A DNA stretch of 64,000 nt, taken from contig NZ_CP147919.1 of the NCBI RefSeq assembly GCF_039645985.1, forward strand, positions 2,790,001-2,854,000, written 5' to 3'. Within the stretch, counting starts at the first letter, position 1; each line of letters starts with the position of its first letter. The DNA comes from Sulfurimonas sp. HSL3-7 (GTDB lineage: Bacteria; Campylobacterota; Campylobacteria; Campylobacterales; Sulfurimonadaceae). The translations under genes and the position numbers were made by a program. The notes beneath the pieces were generated by a model. It was not told the origin of the DNA. It made no database searches and saw nothing but the letters and a program-made list of their open reading frames with translations. Below are positions 21,526-31,065 of this stretch, piece by piece.

Positions 21526-23640
21526 TTAGCTTACAAAGACGTTTGGAACGATAAGCGGATATTTTTTCATTTTACGGTAGATATGTTTACGCACCACGGC
21601 GCGCAGATCATTTTCCATCGCTTTCGCATTTTCGATAAGGCCAGGTTTGAGATTGACCAGGAAGTGTTCGAGTACATCCTCCATTTCCTGAGCAAAAGCT
21701 TTATCCTGCTTATCCGGTACAATACCAAAACTGGTGACACGAGGTTTGGAGATCAGTCGAGAGTCAGATTGTGAGACCTGTGCAATGATCATGACCATAC
21801 CGTCGCTTGCCATCTTCTGACGATCGACAACAACATCATCAGCGATCATATGGTTGTTTTGGTTGTCGATATAGGTCTTGCCTGATTTGACTGTTTTTGC
21901 TTTGCGCATATATTTCGGTGTCACTTCGATCGTATCACCGTCACCCATCAGCAGGATATTGCGCTCAGGTATGCCACACTGCATTGCCGTCTCTTTATGG
22001 CGCATTACGTGGTTGTACTCACCGTGGATCGGCATAAAGAACTTTGGCTGGACCAGGCGAAGAAGCAGCTTCTGCTCTTCGATGCTGGCATGACCGGAAA
22101 CGTGAAGGTCACGGTCGCGGGCGATACGTGCACCTGCTTTTTCCAAGTGGTTCATCATCTGAGAAATACCGCCTTCATTACCCGGAATCGCACGTGAAGA
22201 GAGGATCACCAGGTCTGTCGGCTTGATCTTGATATGACGGTGCTCGCCGATCGCCGTTCTAAAGAGTGCCGAGTTCTCTTCACCCTGTGAACCTGTTGTA
22301 ATGATAAGGACTTCTTTGTCATTCATGCGGCTGACATCATCCGCATCAACAAAGATGTTTTTCGGGAACTCGAGATATTTGTACTGCATCGCCACTTCAA
22401 GGTTGCGCTCCATAGAGCGTCCGATAACACAGACCTTTCGGCCGTATTTGATACCGTACTGGATCGCCTGCTGAAGACGGTGGATGTTCGAACTAAACGT
22501 TGAAAGGATAATACGTCCCTCCGCTTTTGCGAAGACACGGTCAAGCGCCGGTGCAACAGAAAGCTCACTCGGTGTTATCTCTTTGTTATACGAGTTAGTC
22601 GAGTCTGATAACAGACACAGAACACCCTTCTCGCCATAATAGGCATAACGGTGAAGATCGGTCGTATAGCCGTCTATCGGCGTATGGTCGATCTTGAAGT
22701 CACCTGTATGGATGACCGTACCGGCAGCCGTCGTGATCGCTACCGATGATGAGTCGATGATGGAGTGGGTAATGTGCATCCACTCGATCTCGAAATCGTT
22801 TCCTATCTTGTAGACCTTGCGTTTTTCGATCGGTCTGAAGAAACGGCGGGCATCTTTGAGGTTGTGCTCATCAAATTTATTGCCGATCATCGCAAGCGGC
22901 ATCGCTGTTCCGTAAATAGGGAACTGCATCTCTTTGAAAAGGTATGGTACGGCACCGATATGGTCCTCGTGTGCGTGGGTGATGATGACAGCGACGATCT
23001 TGTTCTTAATCTCTCTGACATAAGAAAAGTCAGGGACCAGGATATCGACACCGTGCATCGTCTCATCCGGGAAACTCATCCCGACATCGATCAGTATCGC
23101 TTCGTTGTCCGTCTCCATCACCATCATGTTTCCGCCGATCTCACCGAGACCGCCAAGCGGTGTAATACGTACTTTGGCAGTCGCATTGAGGTCGAGCTTG
23201 TTGTGCGGGTTCAGACGCTCGCGTTGTACCTCTTGGTTGCGCATCGCACAATCGAGAAGAGCCTGATCCGTAGGAGCAGGTGCATGGCGGCGGCGGTTGC
23301 GGTTTTTATTGCCGCCGCTGCTGCTACTGCCCTGACGGTTTTGGGCACTTCCGCCCTGACGGTTTTGATTTGGGCGATTGCCCTTGCTGCGGTTTGGACG
23401 GTTGCGGTTGCGACTCTGATCGCTGTTGCCATCCACCTCTTTTGCAGCCGGCTTGCGGTTGCCGTCAACCTCTTTTTCAGGTGCAACGCGATTACCGTCT
23501 ACTGCTTTCGGCTCACGTGGCTGACGGTTCCCGCTGCGGCTGCGGTTACGGTTTGGGTTATTACGCGGACGATTAGGACGAGTACTTCTTTTCTCGCCTT
23601 GTTCTTCGCTCTTTGGAGCGTTGTTTTGTGAATCTGACAT
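21526..23640 (-). CDS. rnj: Ribonuclease J
   Basis: A 704-residue beta-CASP metallo-beta-lactamase RNase. The N-terminal 130 residues are a disordered basic arm rich in Asn, Arg, Gln and Ser, with a VDGNR motif repeated three times (about 47-75). Catalytic motifs include ITHAHEDHIG (about 217-226), HTGDFKID (about 312-319) and, toward the C-terminus, HVSGHAS and the metal-binding PIHGEY. H. pylori RNase J has a similar long N-terminal extension and forms a degradosome with the helicase RhpA; the same role in mRNA decay and rRNA processing is inferred. It lies next to rsmA as in H. pylori. Confidence 0.95.
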   Translation of the reverse strand: MSDSQNNAPKSEEQGEKRSTRPNRPRNNPNRNRSRSGNRQPREPKAVDGNRVAPEKEVDGNRKPAAKEVDGNSDQSRNRNRPNRSKGNRPNQNRQGGSAQNRQGSSSSGGNKNRNRRRHAPAPTDQALLDCAMRNQEVQRERLNPHNKLDLNATAKVRITPLGGLGEIGGNMMVMETDNEAILIDVGMSFPDETMHGVDILVPDFSYVREIKNKIVAVIITHAHEDHIGAVPYLFKEMQFPIYGTAMPLAMIGNKFDEHNLKDARRFFRPIEKRKVYKIGNDFEIEWMHITHSIIDSSSVAITTAAGTVIHTGDFKIDHTPIDGYTTDLHRYAYYGEKGVLCLLSDSTNSYNKEITPSELSVAPALDRVFAKAEGRIILSTFSSNIHRLQQAIQYGIKYGRKVCVIGRSMERNLEVAMQYKYLEFPKNIFVDADDVSRMNDKEVLIITTGSQGEENSALFRTAIGEHRHIKIKPTDLVILSSRAIPGNEGGISQMMNHLEKAGARIARDRDLHVSGHASIEEQKLLLRLVQPKFFMPIHGEYNHVMRHKETAMQCGIPERNILLMGDGDTIEVTPKYMRKAKTVKSGKTYIDNQNNHMIADDVVVDRQKMASDGMVMIIAQVSQSDSRLISKPRVTSFGIVPDKQDKAFAQEMEDVLEHFLVNLKPGLIENAKAMENDLRAVVRKHIYRKMKKYPLIVPNVFVS

Positions 23641-23694
23641 TTTTATTCCTTGAATAAGCCGCTCAATATGACATTAATTACAGTCAGAGAAGCT

Positions 23695-24474
23695 TTAAAT
23701 ATTTTCTAATAATTTATACAATTGGTGATAGTCTGCTGTCGAAACCTGATGCGGTCGAATTGAAGGAGAAAGTCCCAGCTGCTCTAAAGCAGCGCGGACC
23801 TTCTCCTTGTCGTAACGTGCAGAGAGATTTTTATGAAGTGTCTTACGCGGCTGTGTAAAAGCCGTTTTGAGCATGAGTTCAAACACTTCATCATTCCGAC
23901 TGGCTGTTTTTTTAATGAGCAGAACAGCTGAGTCGACTTTCGGCGCAGGGTCAAATGCTTCCGGCGGTACATGAACCACTATCTCGGCTTCACCCACCGT
24001 CTGGGCAATGACACTTAATGCACCAAAGTTTTTCTCTCCAGGTGCGGCAGAAAACTTCTCTGCCACTTCACGCTGGATCATGACCAGTAGATTGCCGCAA
24101 TGTGGATCTGCAAGGGCCTTCAGGATGATATTTGTGGCTATGTAATAGGGCAAATTTGCCACCAGATCATAGGGTTCATCCAAAAGCTCACTCTGCCATG
24201 CCTCTAGGACATCACCACAATTGATGGTGAGCCGGCCGGTTGTGATCTCTTCTTTAAATTCACGGTTCAAGTACTGACATAAATCGGTATCGACCTCAAA
24301 AGCGACAACACTTTTGACATCCACTAAAAACTTAGTTAAATCACCTAAGCCAGGCCCAATCTCTGCAATGATATTATCATTGTTGGGCATCGCTTCGACG
24401 ATTTTGTAGAGAACACTTCTATCTTTTAAAAAATTCTGGCCAAACTTTTTTTTGGCAACATGTTCGTTATTCAT
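23695..24474 (-). CDS. rsmA: 16S rRNA dimethyladenosine transferase
   Basis: A 259-residue KsgA/RsmA enzyme that dimethylates two adjacent adenines in helix 45 of 16S rRNA. Motifs: KKFGQNFLKD (9-18), the SAM site IAEIGPGLGDLTKFL (about 36-50), and the catalytic NLPYYIAT (about 108-115). It is upstream of RNase J on the same strand, 54 nt away, so the two are probably co-transcribed. Confidence 0.95.
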   Translation of the reverse strand: MNNEHVAKKKFGQNFLKDRSVLYKIVEAMPNNDNIIAEIGPGLGDLTKFLVDVKSVVAFEVDTDLCQYLNREFKEEITTGRLTINCGDVLEAWQSELLDEPYDLVANLPYYIATNIILKALADPHCGNLLVMIQREVAEKFSAAPGEKNFGALSVIAQTVGEAEIVVHVPPEAFDPAPKVDSAVLLIKKTASRNDEVFELMLKTAFTQPRKTLHKNLSARYDKEKVRAALEQLGLSPSIRPHQVSTADYHQLYKLLENI

Positions 24475-24624
24475 AGCTCATTATACTGTGACACTGCTTA
24501 TACAAAACTGATGCGATCTTGTCGAACAAGGCTGAAGCCTCTAAAACAGCGTTGCTGTCGCTATGGAGAAAGCTTTCTTTTCAATGAACCGGATGCAATA
24601 AAACCTTTCGCCGAAATCAACCGC

Positions 24625-24656
24625 TTAACATTCTTGTAACACTCTTTTGATACGCT
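24625..24656 (+). promoter_or_regulatory. TTAACA-type direct-repeat promoter, DUF2202 gene
   Basis: TTAACA (24625-24630) and GTAACA (24636-24641) are 11 bp apart and end 9 nt before TACGCT (24651-24656), a poor -10 box. This is the weakest of the seven promoters in the window that share this geometry, placed 34 nt before the DUF2202 gene. Confidence 0.6.
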
Positions 24657-24689
24657 TCCACAACTTGGTGCACAAGGGGAGAAGATCAT

Positions 24690-25373
24690 ATGAGACATAC
24701 TTTGAAAACAGGTGCCGCCCTGCTCACAATACTCTATCTTTTTACGGGGTGTGACAGTTCGACAACATCGGGAACAACAGACAGTTCCCTTCTCGGCCTC
24801 TCCGGCTACGACAAGATCGATTTGAATACCACGCAGAAAGAGTCACTGGCCTACATGTGGCACGAAGAGAAGTTGGCACACGACCTCTATCTCGCACTCA
24901 ATGCGGTTAACCCCTCTATGCCGCTGGCGATGATCCCGGTGAAATCGGAGATCATCCATATGCAGTATGTCGAAGATCTCGTCGCATGGTACGATATCGA
25001 TGTCACGAATATACCGGATTACAATACCAGCTACTCCGCAGCAGAGCTGGACGCACTGGCGCCCGGAGAGTTCGCGATGGACGAAGTCCAGAATCTCTAT
25101 AATACCCTCTATAACCTGGGCGAGGAAAACCTGACGAGTAGCCTGCAGGTAGGCTGTATAGTAGAGGTCACGGACGTCAATGATCTTAACCGCTATATCG
25201 AGCAGGCCGGAGAGAACCGGGCGCTCATAGACACCTTTGAGATTCTTCGAGCAGGCAGCTACAAACACTATTGGAAGTTCCATGATACGCTTAAAGTTAT
25301 TGATGGCATCGGATGTGCTTTTTTCCGCGACGGCGTTGACTATAACAAAACCGGCGAATACCCGGTCAACTGA
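24690..25373 (+). CDS. DUF2202 ferritin-like lipoprotein
   Basis: A 227-residue protein with a lipoprotein signal (LFTGC, Cys21), so it is probably anchored to a membrane in the periplasm. The main domain matches DUF2202, a ferritin-like four-helix fold. YMWHEEKLAHDLY (about 55-67) and SEIIHMQYVEDL (about 85-96) have the Glu...His spacing expected of a di-iron site. The biochemical role of DUF2202 is not established; iron or oxidant handling is inference. AAGGGGAG lies upstream of the ATG. The promoter carries the TTAACA repeats of the neighbouring putative regulon. Confidence 0.8.
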   Translation: MRHTLKTGAALLTILYLFTGCDSSTTSGTTDSSLLGLSGYDKIDLNTTQKESLAYMWHEEKLAHDLYLALNAVNPSMPLAMIPVKSEIIHMQYVEDLVAWYDIDVTNIPDYNTSYSAAELDALAPGEFAMDEVQNLYNTLYNLGEENLTSSLQVGCIVEVTDVNDLNRYIEQAGENRALIDTFEILRAGSYKHYWKFHDTLKVIDGIGCAFFRDGVDYNKTGEYPVN

Positions 25374-25407
25374 TGACCACCGTCTCCCTCTAAAAAATTC
25401 GCCGCTC

Positions 25408-25439
25408 TTAACGATACGTTAACACCCTTGCGGCATTAT
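25408..25439 (+). promoter_or_regulatory. TTAACA-type direct-repeat promoter, first two-component operon
   Basis: TTAACG (25408-25413) and TTAACA (25419-25424) are 11 bp apart and end 9 nt before CATTAT (25434-25439). The geometry is identical to six other promoters in the window. Its position before the response regulator gene suggests autoregulation. Confidence 0.75.
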
Positions 25440-25520
25440 TGCTTCGGCCGAAGTCTACAATCTACCTAAACCTGATTTTGCTACACTTTGGCCTATTCAA
25501 TACCTCTGAAAAGGCATATG

Positions 25521-26174
25521 ATGGTACGATTGCTACTAGTCGAAGATGACAAGGATCTGGCCGAGACCCTTGTCGAACTGTTGGAGCTCGAGGGCTTTGA
25601 TATCTGCTGGGTCGGTGACGGCGAGGCGGCGCTTGATGCCACACTAGGCCACACTTACGACCTGCTTCTACTCGATGTCAACGTCCCTTTTGTCAACGGT
25701 TTCGAGCTCCTTCACGGGCTCCGTGAGAGCGGTGACGAAACCCCGGCCATCTTTATCACCGCTATGAACGATATCGCCTCGCTTTCGCAAGGATTTGAAG
25801 TCGGTGCAGATGACTACATCAAAAAGCCCTTTGATTTTGACGAACTTACCGTGCGTATCTATTCGCTTATACGCAAACGCCTCAAGATCAAAAACAACAC
25901 CATCACTGCCGGCAGTTTTCACTTCCACATCGATAGCAATGAACTCTACAAGGACAACAACTTTATGCCTCTTACCCCTGCCGAACGGAGATTGGCCGCT
26001 CTGCTCTTCAAGCATATGAATACGACCCTCTCCAAAGAGACCATATTGCTTGAACTTTCCGAGGGTGAAGAGGCCAGCGAAGGCGCCTTGCGCGTACACA
26101 TTAACAAGCTGCGCAAAACAGGACTTCCTATTCAGACCATTAAAGGGACAGGATACCGTCTTGCATCAGCATGA
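25521..26174 (+). CDS. OmpR-family response regulator (pair 1)
   Basis: A 217-residue regulator. The receiver domain (1-115) has the acidic pocket ED9D10, phospho-acceptor D52 in LLLDVNVP, T80 and K101/K102 in YIKKPF. The winged-helix output domain (about 125-217) ends with GTGYRL. It is closely similar in layout to the second regulator at 41513. Two adjacent ATGs (25518 and 25521) are possible; the second has better spacing to AAAAGG. The kinase gene overlaps its end. It probably binds the TTAACA repeats found upstream of its own and six other transcription units; that link is inferred. Confidence 0.88.
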   Translation: MVRLLLVEDDKDLAETLVELLELEGFDICWVGDGEAALDATLGHTYDLLLLDVNVPFVNGFELLHGLRESGDETPAIFITAMNDIASLSQGFEVGADDYIKKPFDFDELTVRIYSLIRKRLKIKNNTITAGSFHFHIDSNELYKDNNFMPLTPAERRLAALLFKHMNTTLSKETILLELSEGEEASEGALRVHINKLRKTGLPIQTIKGTGYRLASA

Positions 26175-27216
26175 AAAACGGTCATTCTGGAAGATTTTTC
26201 TGGCCTATTTCGGCAGTGTCGCCCTGTTGATCCTGCTTGCCGGACACTTCTACTACAAAGAACAGTACCAGCAGCGTATCAAAGACGAACACTTCGCCAT
26301 CATCGAATATGCCAGACATCTCAAAATGAACGAACCGATCGTTTCGGCGGACATCACCCATGAGATCGTCAAAAAAGAGATCAAGCATTTTTCTATGGAC
26401 ACCCTGATCATCAAAGAGAACTACTTTGAGAAGTATATCCCCAATAACTGGCATGAAAGTTATCTCTATATCAAAAAAGACACGCGCCGTTTCAAGGAAC
26501 ATATTAGCGCATTGAAGCAGCAGATCATCGTTGTACAGCTCTTGCTGCTTTCGCTTTTTGCCCTGATCAGTCTGCTACTGACCAATTCGGCGCTGCGCCC
26601 GATGAAGGAGATGATCTTCAGGCTCGACAAGTTCACCAAAGACCTGATTCACGACCTCAACACCCCGCTTACCACCATCAAGCTCAATCTCAAGCTGCTT
26701 GAAAAAGATGCCGCATACCCTGAGAACAAGGCGCTCAAACGGATCGGTAAAAGTGCCTACGAGATCTCGGAACTGCATCAGAATCTCACAGTATTGCTTG
26801 AAGAGGACACGTTCCTGCTTGAAGAGATCGATGTATGCACGATCGCAGCCGAGCTTCTCTGCGATTATGAAGCGATCTATCCCGCACTGCGGTTTAAAAC
26901 AGCGTGTAGCGCCTTAAAAAGCAACCTCAACGAAACCGCCCTGAAACAGATCCTGCACAATCTTCTCTCCAATGCCTGCCGATACAACAGAGAAAATGGC
27001 CATATCAATATTTGGAATAAGGGTAAAACGCTCTACATCCAGGACAGCGGTACCGGCATCACAAATCCCGAACGTATCTTTGAGCGCAACTACTCCGAGC
27101 AGAGCAGCAGCGGCATCGGTCTGGACATCGTCAAACGTCTCTGCGATGCGATGAAAATCAAAATAAGCGTAGACTCATCTGCCAACGGGACGACGATCTC
27201 ACTGACCTTCAGTTGA
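26161..27216 (+). CDS. Sensor histidine kinase (pair 1), TTG start
   Basis: A 351-residue kinase with two membrane segments (about 11-28 and 122-140) and a periplasmic sensor loop of about 93 residues. The H-box is LIHDLNTPLTTIKLNLKLL with H164, followed by a HATPase domain with the N-box NLLSNACRYN, DSGTGI and a short GIGLDIV. The H-box HDLNTP departs from the usual HELRTP. No ATG fits; a TTG at 26161 with AGGATACC 7 nt upstream is the best start and overlaps the regulator by 14 nt. The second kinase in the window uses the same arrangement. Confidence 0.85.
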   Translation: MHQHEKRSFWKIFLAYFGSVALLILLAGHFYYKEQYQQRIKDEHFAIIEYARHLKMNEPIVSADITHEIVKKEIKHFSMDTLIIKENYFEKYIPNNWHESYLYIKKDTRRFKEHISALKQQIIVVQLLLLSLFALISLLLTNSALRPMKEMIFRLDKFTKDLIHDLNTPLTTIKLNLKLLEKDAAYPENKALKRIGKSAYEISELHQNLTVLLEEDTFLLEEIDVCTIAAELLCDYEAIYPALRFKTACSALKSNLNETALKQILHNLLSNACRYNRENGHINIWNKGKTLYIQDSGTGITNPERIFERNYSEQSSSGIGLDIVKRLCDAMKIKISVDSSANGTTISLTFS

Positions 27217-27218
27217 TC

Positions 27219-27992
27219 CTATTTAAGCACATACGCCAGGGTGACCTTGAACTCTTTGGGAAAATCAAATATTGCGCTGTCGACCTCTATCGGAAAGCTT
27301 TTTGCAATCGCCTCAAAGGCGGACTTCTTGAATACTTTTCTTCCTGAAATCAATGTGATATTGCCGACACTCCCATCGGAAGAGAGCTGAAACCCCACCT
27401 TAACACTGCCCTCTATTCCTCTTCTTCTGGCACTTTTCGGGTACGATTTGTTGCGGTTTATTCTTTCTACCAGAGAGGCGAGAAACCTGTCCTGTCTGGC
27501 TTGAAGCAGCTCTTTGTCGAGCTCTTTTTGGATCCTTGTCTCGGCTGCTTTCTCCATCTTCGGTTCGGTGTTTGCGGGGTGCTCGGCCTGCTCCGGTTCT
27601 ACCTTTGCGATCTCCTGCGTTGCGGTCGGCTCCGGGATCGTCTCTGCTGCCTCCTCTTCAAAGGCTTCCGGTACAGGCTCCGGCAGAGGCTCCTTTTTTG
27701 GTATTGCTTTTTCGACCTTCTTCTCGATCCTCTTTTCAACTCTTTTCGTGACCTTTTTTTCGACTCTCTTCTCGATCTTTTTTTCGGCTCTCTTATCAGT
27801 CTTCTTCTCTTTTGGCACATGCTTCTGAACCGGCAACTGTTCGTCGATTACTGAAAAACACACTCTCCCGACATGCTCATCCGGGCTTTTCTTGTCACAG
27901 TAGTTATCGTCATTCGACTGATAGATAATCAAACCGGCAACGGAGAGGTACAGAACCAGAGTAATCAAAAAAGAGCTGACGTGTCTATTCAT
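27219..27992 (-). CDS. TonB-like energy transducer
   Basis: A 257-residue protein with an N-terminal anchor (about 6-24), a long periplasmic linker rich in Lys/Glu/Arg repeats (KKVEKRIEKKVEK type, residues 60-105) then Pro/Glu, and a C-terminal TonB domain (about 165-257). The latter contains YPKSARRRGIEGSVKVGFQL and FPIEVDSAIFDFPKEFKVTL. It transmits proton-motive energy from ExbB/ExbD to outer-membrane receptors. It is the last gene of the ExbB-ExbD-RND-TonB unit and most likely serves the TonB-dependent receptor encoded at 38072-40144. Confidence 0.88.
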   Translation of the reverse strand: MNRHVSSFLITLVLYLSVAGLIIYQSNDDNYCDKKSPDEHVGRVCFSVIDEQLPVQKHVPKEKKTDKRAEKKIEKRVEKKVTKRVEKRIEKKVEKAIPKKEPLPEPVPEAFEEEAAETIPEPTATQEIAKVEPEQAEHPANTEPKMEKAAETRIQKELDKELLQARQDRFLASLVERINRNKSYPKSARRRGIEGSVKVGFQLSSDGSVGNITLISGRKVFKKSAFEAIAKSFPIEVDSAIFDFPKEFKVTLAYVLK

Positions 27993-30900
27993 ATCTTCCT
28001 CTCAAAAAATTGTGGATAACAGGCAGATAAAAAAGATTCAGCAGCGTCCCCCAAAAGAGTCCGAACCCGATCGCTACGGCAAGAGGTTGAAATGTTACCG
28101 CCTGCTGCGTTGCGAAAAACATGAGTGACGACAAGCCTATAATTGTCGTGATCGATGTCAGCATGATCGGTCTAAGCCGCTTGGATGCCAATGTATAGAT
28201 ATCCTCTTTGGCCTGTGTCATTTTAAGTGTCGACATCATGATGATCCCGTCGTTGACAATGACACCGGCAAGCCCCAGCGCCCCTATCAGGGAGGGGAGG
28301 GATATATGTAGCCCCATGACAAAATGGCCCGCATAGACGCCCAGCAACGAAAAAGGAATGACCGACATCACGATCAGGGTCTCTCTGACCGAGTTGAAGA
28401 GGTAGAGGATGGCGATAAAGATCAGGACCAGAGCAAGGAGTGACGCAAGGACCATCTCGATCTCAAGCGTCTCTTTCTGCTCCCGCTCCCCTTTGAACTT
28501 CAGTTTTATACCTTCAGATTTCAGCCTGCTGAACGTTGGCGCAACGCGCTCCAGAACCTCACCCGCAGTTGTCTGCGATGGGTCAATATTGGCATAGAAA
28601 TAGAATGTCGTTTCACCGTCATCTTTGACCAGTCTCTCCAAAGACTCTATTGTCTGAAAATCGCAGACATCTTTGAGCTTTACCAAGATATTGTTTCTCA
28701 GTGGAATCTCCAAGTTTTTAAAGCTCTCCAGATCATCCCGGTAGTTGACCGATTTGACTTTGACATCGATCAGCTCTTTATCGTCAAATATCGTCCCTAT
28801 TTTCATAGATAGAAAGAGCTTTGAGATGTAGGCGCCGACATACTCCTCGGTAATACCCAGCGATTCGCCGTAACTGTTGATCTTCAGCTTGATCTCTTTT
28901 GGCCCCAGCTTGATAGTGTTCCCGTAATGCTTTATACCGGCAAGTCCGCCAAAGACCTCTTCGATCTCCCTGATGGCACGCATCGCTTCTGTATAATCAT
29001 CACTGACGACACCGATCATAATATCGGCTTTCGTGTTTTTCATCCCTGTTTCAAGGACCATCAGGTTTTTTAAATCAAACCGCTGTCTGTAATCCCTCTT
29101 TTTCAGCCACCCCCTCAAGTCTGCCGAGATCGCTTGCGATGATGCTGTTCTTACTTTTTCTCCGCCGTCATCATAGGGGCTCAATACAGGTGTGATATAT
29201 TGCTCAAAAAAATTGGAGGCTCTCTTTTTCTCGAGTTCAATGGAGATATAGCCTACATAAGGGTACATCTCGGCACCGCCCGTTGCACTTCTTCTGTAAC
29301 CTGCAGTCGAACTGACATGCTTGACAGAAAACCTCTCTTTTTCATCGAGAATATCTTTTTCGATGGTCTGGACGACCGCCAATGAATCCTCAAGCGTTGC
29401 CGTGGAGTCGGCTTTGAAGGTAATATTGATGTTCGGCGAGTCAAACTTTTCAAACATGTGAAACCTCGACTCTTTGATGCTCGCGTAGATCAGTACAGGG
29501 ACGATAATGACGAACAGCAGCAGAAAACTTTTCTGGTATCTGATCAGCCCTCTCAAGAGCTTTGCATAGACCTTGTTTATCTTTTGCCATGACAGCGTCC
29601 TGGACTCTTTGCTCAAGGTGTGCGATGCGTGAATCGGCAAAAAGACAAATGACTCCAGGAGCGAGGCGATAATCAGCGCACTGAAAGCGATAGGGATCAA
29701 CCGTATGATCTCACCCAGGGTCCCGCTGAGCATCAGCAGTGGTATGAATGAGAAGAGGGTCGTGACCGAAGCGATCGTCACGGGTTTGGCCATCTCTTTT
29801 GTTCCCAGCAGTGCCGCCTCTTTCGGCGGGTACCCCTTTTCTATGTATTGCTGGATGTTCTCGCTTACGACGATCGCATCATCGACGATGATACCGATCG
29901 CGATCAGGACCCCTATCAGAGAGTTCACATTGATGCTGTAGCCGGTAAAATAGAAATAGATCGCTCCCATGACAAATGATGTCGGGATACCGAGCGCGAT
30001 GATAAAAGCGATACGGGCATTGATAAGCATGACAGTCAGCAGGGAGATCAATATGATCCCAAGCAAAATATTTGAGATGATGATGTTCAGACTGTCTTTG
30101 ATGATGGGCGACTGGTCGACGCGGATATTGTATTGGATAGCTTCGTTGTTTAGACCGGAGATAAAAGTTTTTATCTCGTCTGCTATCTTGATCGCATCGC
30201 CGTTGGGGTTCTGGGAAATCGCGAGTGTTATGGAGTTTTCGGCGTTCATGCTCGCAAGCGTTGAGGAGTCCTCATAGCGTTTTTGGACACGCGCTATATT
30301 CTTCAGCAGCACGTGCTGTTCGTTGATATTTAGAATCGTCTCTTCAAGCTCATCCGAAACCTTTTTGCCGTTATAGGTCGATATATAGTACTTCTCTTTC
30401 TTATTGTCTAGTTGACCCAGCGGAAAGATATTGGAGAGTTCCGACAACGTTTTTAACACATCGCTGAGCGACAGGTTGTAGGCGTTGACCTTTTTCTCGT
30501 CTATCAATATCTCGTAAAACTGCTCCGAATCACCGAATATCGTCACATCGGCCACATCATTGATCGAGAGCAGTCTGCTCTTGAGCTTTTTGGCGTGCGC
30601 GATCAGACTGCCTCTCGGAACGTTTGGCGAGAGGATGGAGACCTGCATGATCGCTCGGGCATGACCGACCCCTCTGATCAGCGGTTCATCCATATCACTT
30701 GGCAGATTCACGGCGATAAGCGAGATCGCATCTTTGACGTCATCGGTTATCCTGCTCTTGTCCTCTCTTTTGTCCAGTTCCAGCGTAATTGAAAATTTGC
30801 CGGGCGATATCACCGAGGAGATGGCGTCGATGCCGTCGATATTTTTGCACTTGTCTTCGATCTCCTGTACGGCGATCTTGTTGAGCAGATCGGCAGAAGC

Positions 30901-31065
30901 ACCTGTGTAGGAGCCCCGTACGGTTATGGAGTCGGGTTCTATCGTCGGCGATATCTCTTTCGGGATCTGTGTGTACGCATAGGCGCCGAGTGCCAAAAGA
31001 AGAAAGAACAGCGTATAGTTGATTTTGTAGTTTTCAAGGAAAAACTTTAACGTTCTGTCAAACAT
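27985..31065 (-). CDS. RND-family permease (AcrB/HAE1-like) without adaptor
   Basis: A 1026-residue resistance-nodulation-division protein with twelve membrane segments and two large periplasmic loops. The TM4 proton-relay motif is present as AIGIIVDDAIVVSENI (about 383-398). The paired motif in TM10, GALGLAGVIVNDGIIM, is the usual second-half counterpart. RND pumps normally work with a membrane-fusion adaptor and an outer-membrane channel; neither is encoded nearby. It is tightly packed between exbD (1-nt overlap) and tonB (8-nt overlap). The substrate is unknown; periplasmic or envelope export, or an uptake-linked role, are both possible. Confidence 0.87.
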   Translation of the reverse strand: MFDRTLKFFLENYKINYTLFFLLLALGAYAYTQIPKEISPTIEPDSITVRGSYTGASADLLNKIAVQEIEDKCKNIDGIDAISSVISPGKFSITLELDKREDKSRITDDVKDAISLIAVNLPSDMDEPLIRGVGHARAIMQVSILSPNVPRGSLIAHAKKLKSRLLSINDVADVTIFGDSEQFYEILIDEKKVNAYNLSLSDVLKTLSELSNIFPLGQLDNKKEKYYISTYNGKKVSDELEETILNINEQHVLLKNIARVQKRYEDSSTLASMNAENSITLAISQNPNGDAIKIADEIKTFISGLNNEAIQYNIRVDQSPIIKDSLNIIISNILLGIILISLLTVMLINARIAFIIALGIPTSFVMGAIYFYFTGYSINVNSLIGVLIAIGIIVDDAIVVSENIQQYIEKGYPPKEAALLGTKEMAKPVTIASVTTLFSFIPLLMLSGTLGEIIRLIPIAFSALIIASLLESFVFLPIHASHTLSKESRTLSWQKINKVYAKLLRGLIRYQKSFLLLFVIIVPVLIYASIKESRFHMFEKFDSPNINITFKADSTATLEDSLAVVQTIEKDILDEKERFSVKHVSSTAGYRRSATGGAEMYPYVGYISIELEKKRASNFFEQYITPVLSPYDDGGEKVRTASSQAISADLRGWLKKRDYRQRFDLKNLMVLETGMKNTKADIMIGVVSDDYTEAMRAIREIEEVFGGLAGIKHYGNTIKLGPKEIKLKINSYGESLGITEEYVGAYISKLFLSMKIGTIFDDKELIDVKVKSVNYRDDLESFKNLEIPLRNNILVKLKDVCDFQTIESLERLVKDDGETTFYFYANIDPSQTTAGEVLERVAPTFSRLKSEGIKLKFKGEREQKETLEIEMVLASLLALVLIFIAILYLFNSVRETLIVMSVIPFSLLGVYAGHFVMGLHISLPSLIGALGLAGVIVNDGIIMMSTLKMTQAKEDIYTLASKRLRPIMLTSITTIIGLSSLMFFATQQAVTFQPLAVAIGFGLFWGTLLNLFYLPVIHNFLRGRYE

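Noticed and set aside
23280-23576. Cys/Gly-rich plus-strand frame
   Set aside because: It is the complement of the repeat-rich N-terminal arm of RNase J, without a ribosome binding site.
27501-27854. Leu/Phe/Cys-rich plus-strand frame
   Set aside because: It is the antisense of the Lys/Glu/Arg-rich linker of the TonB-like protein; low-complexity coding DNA leaves the opposite frames open.
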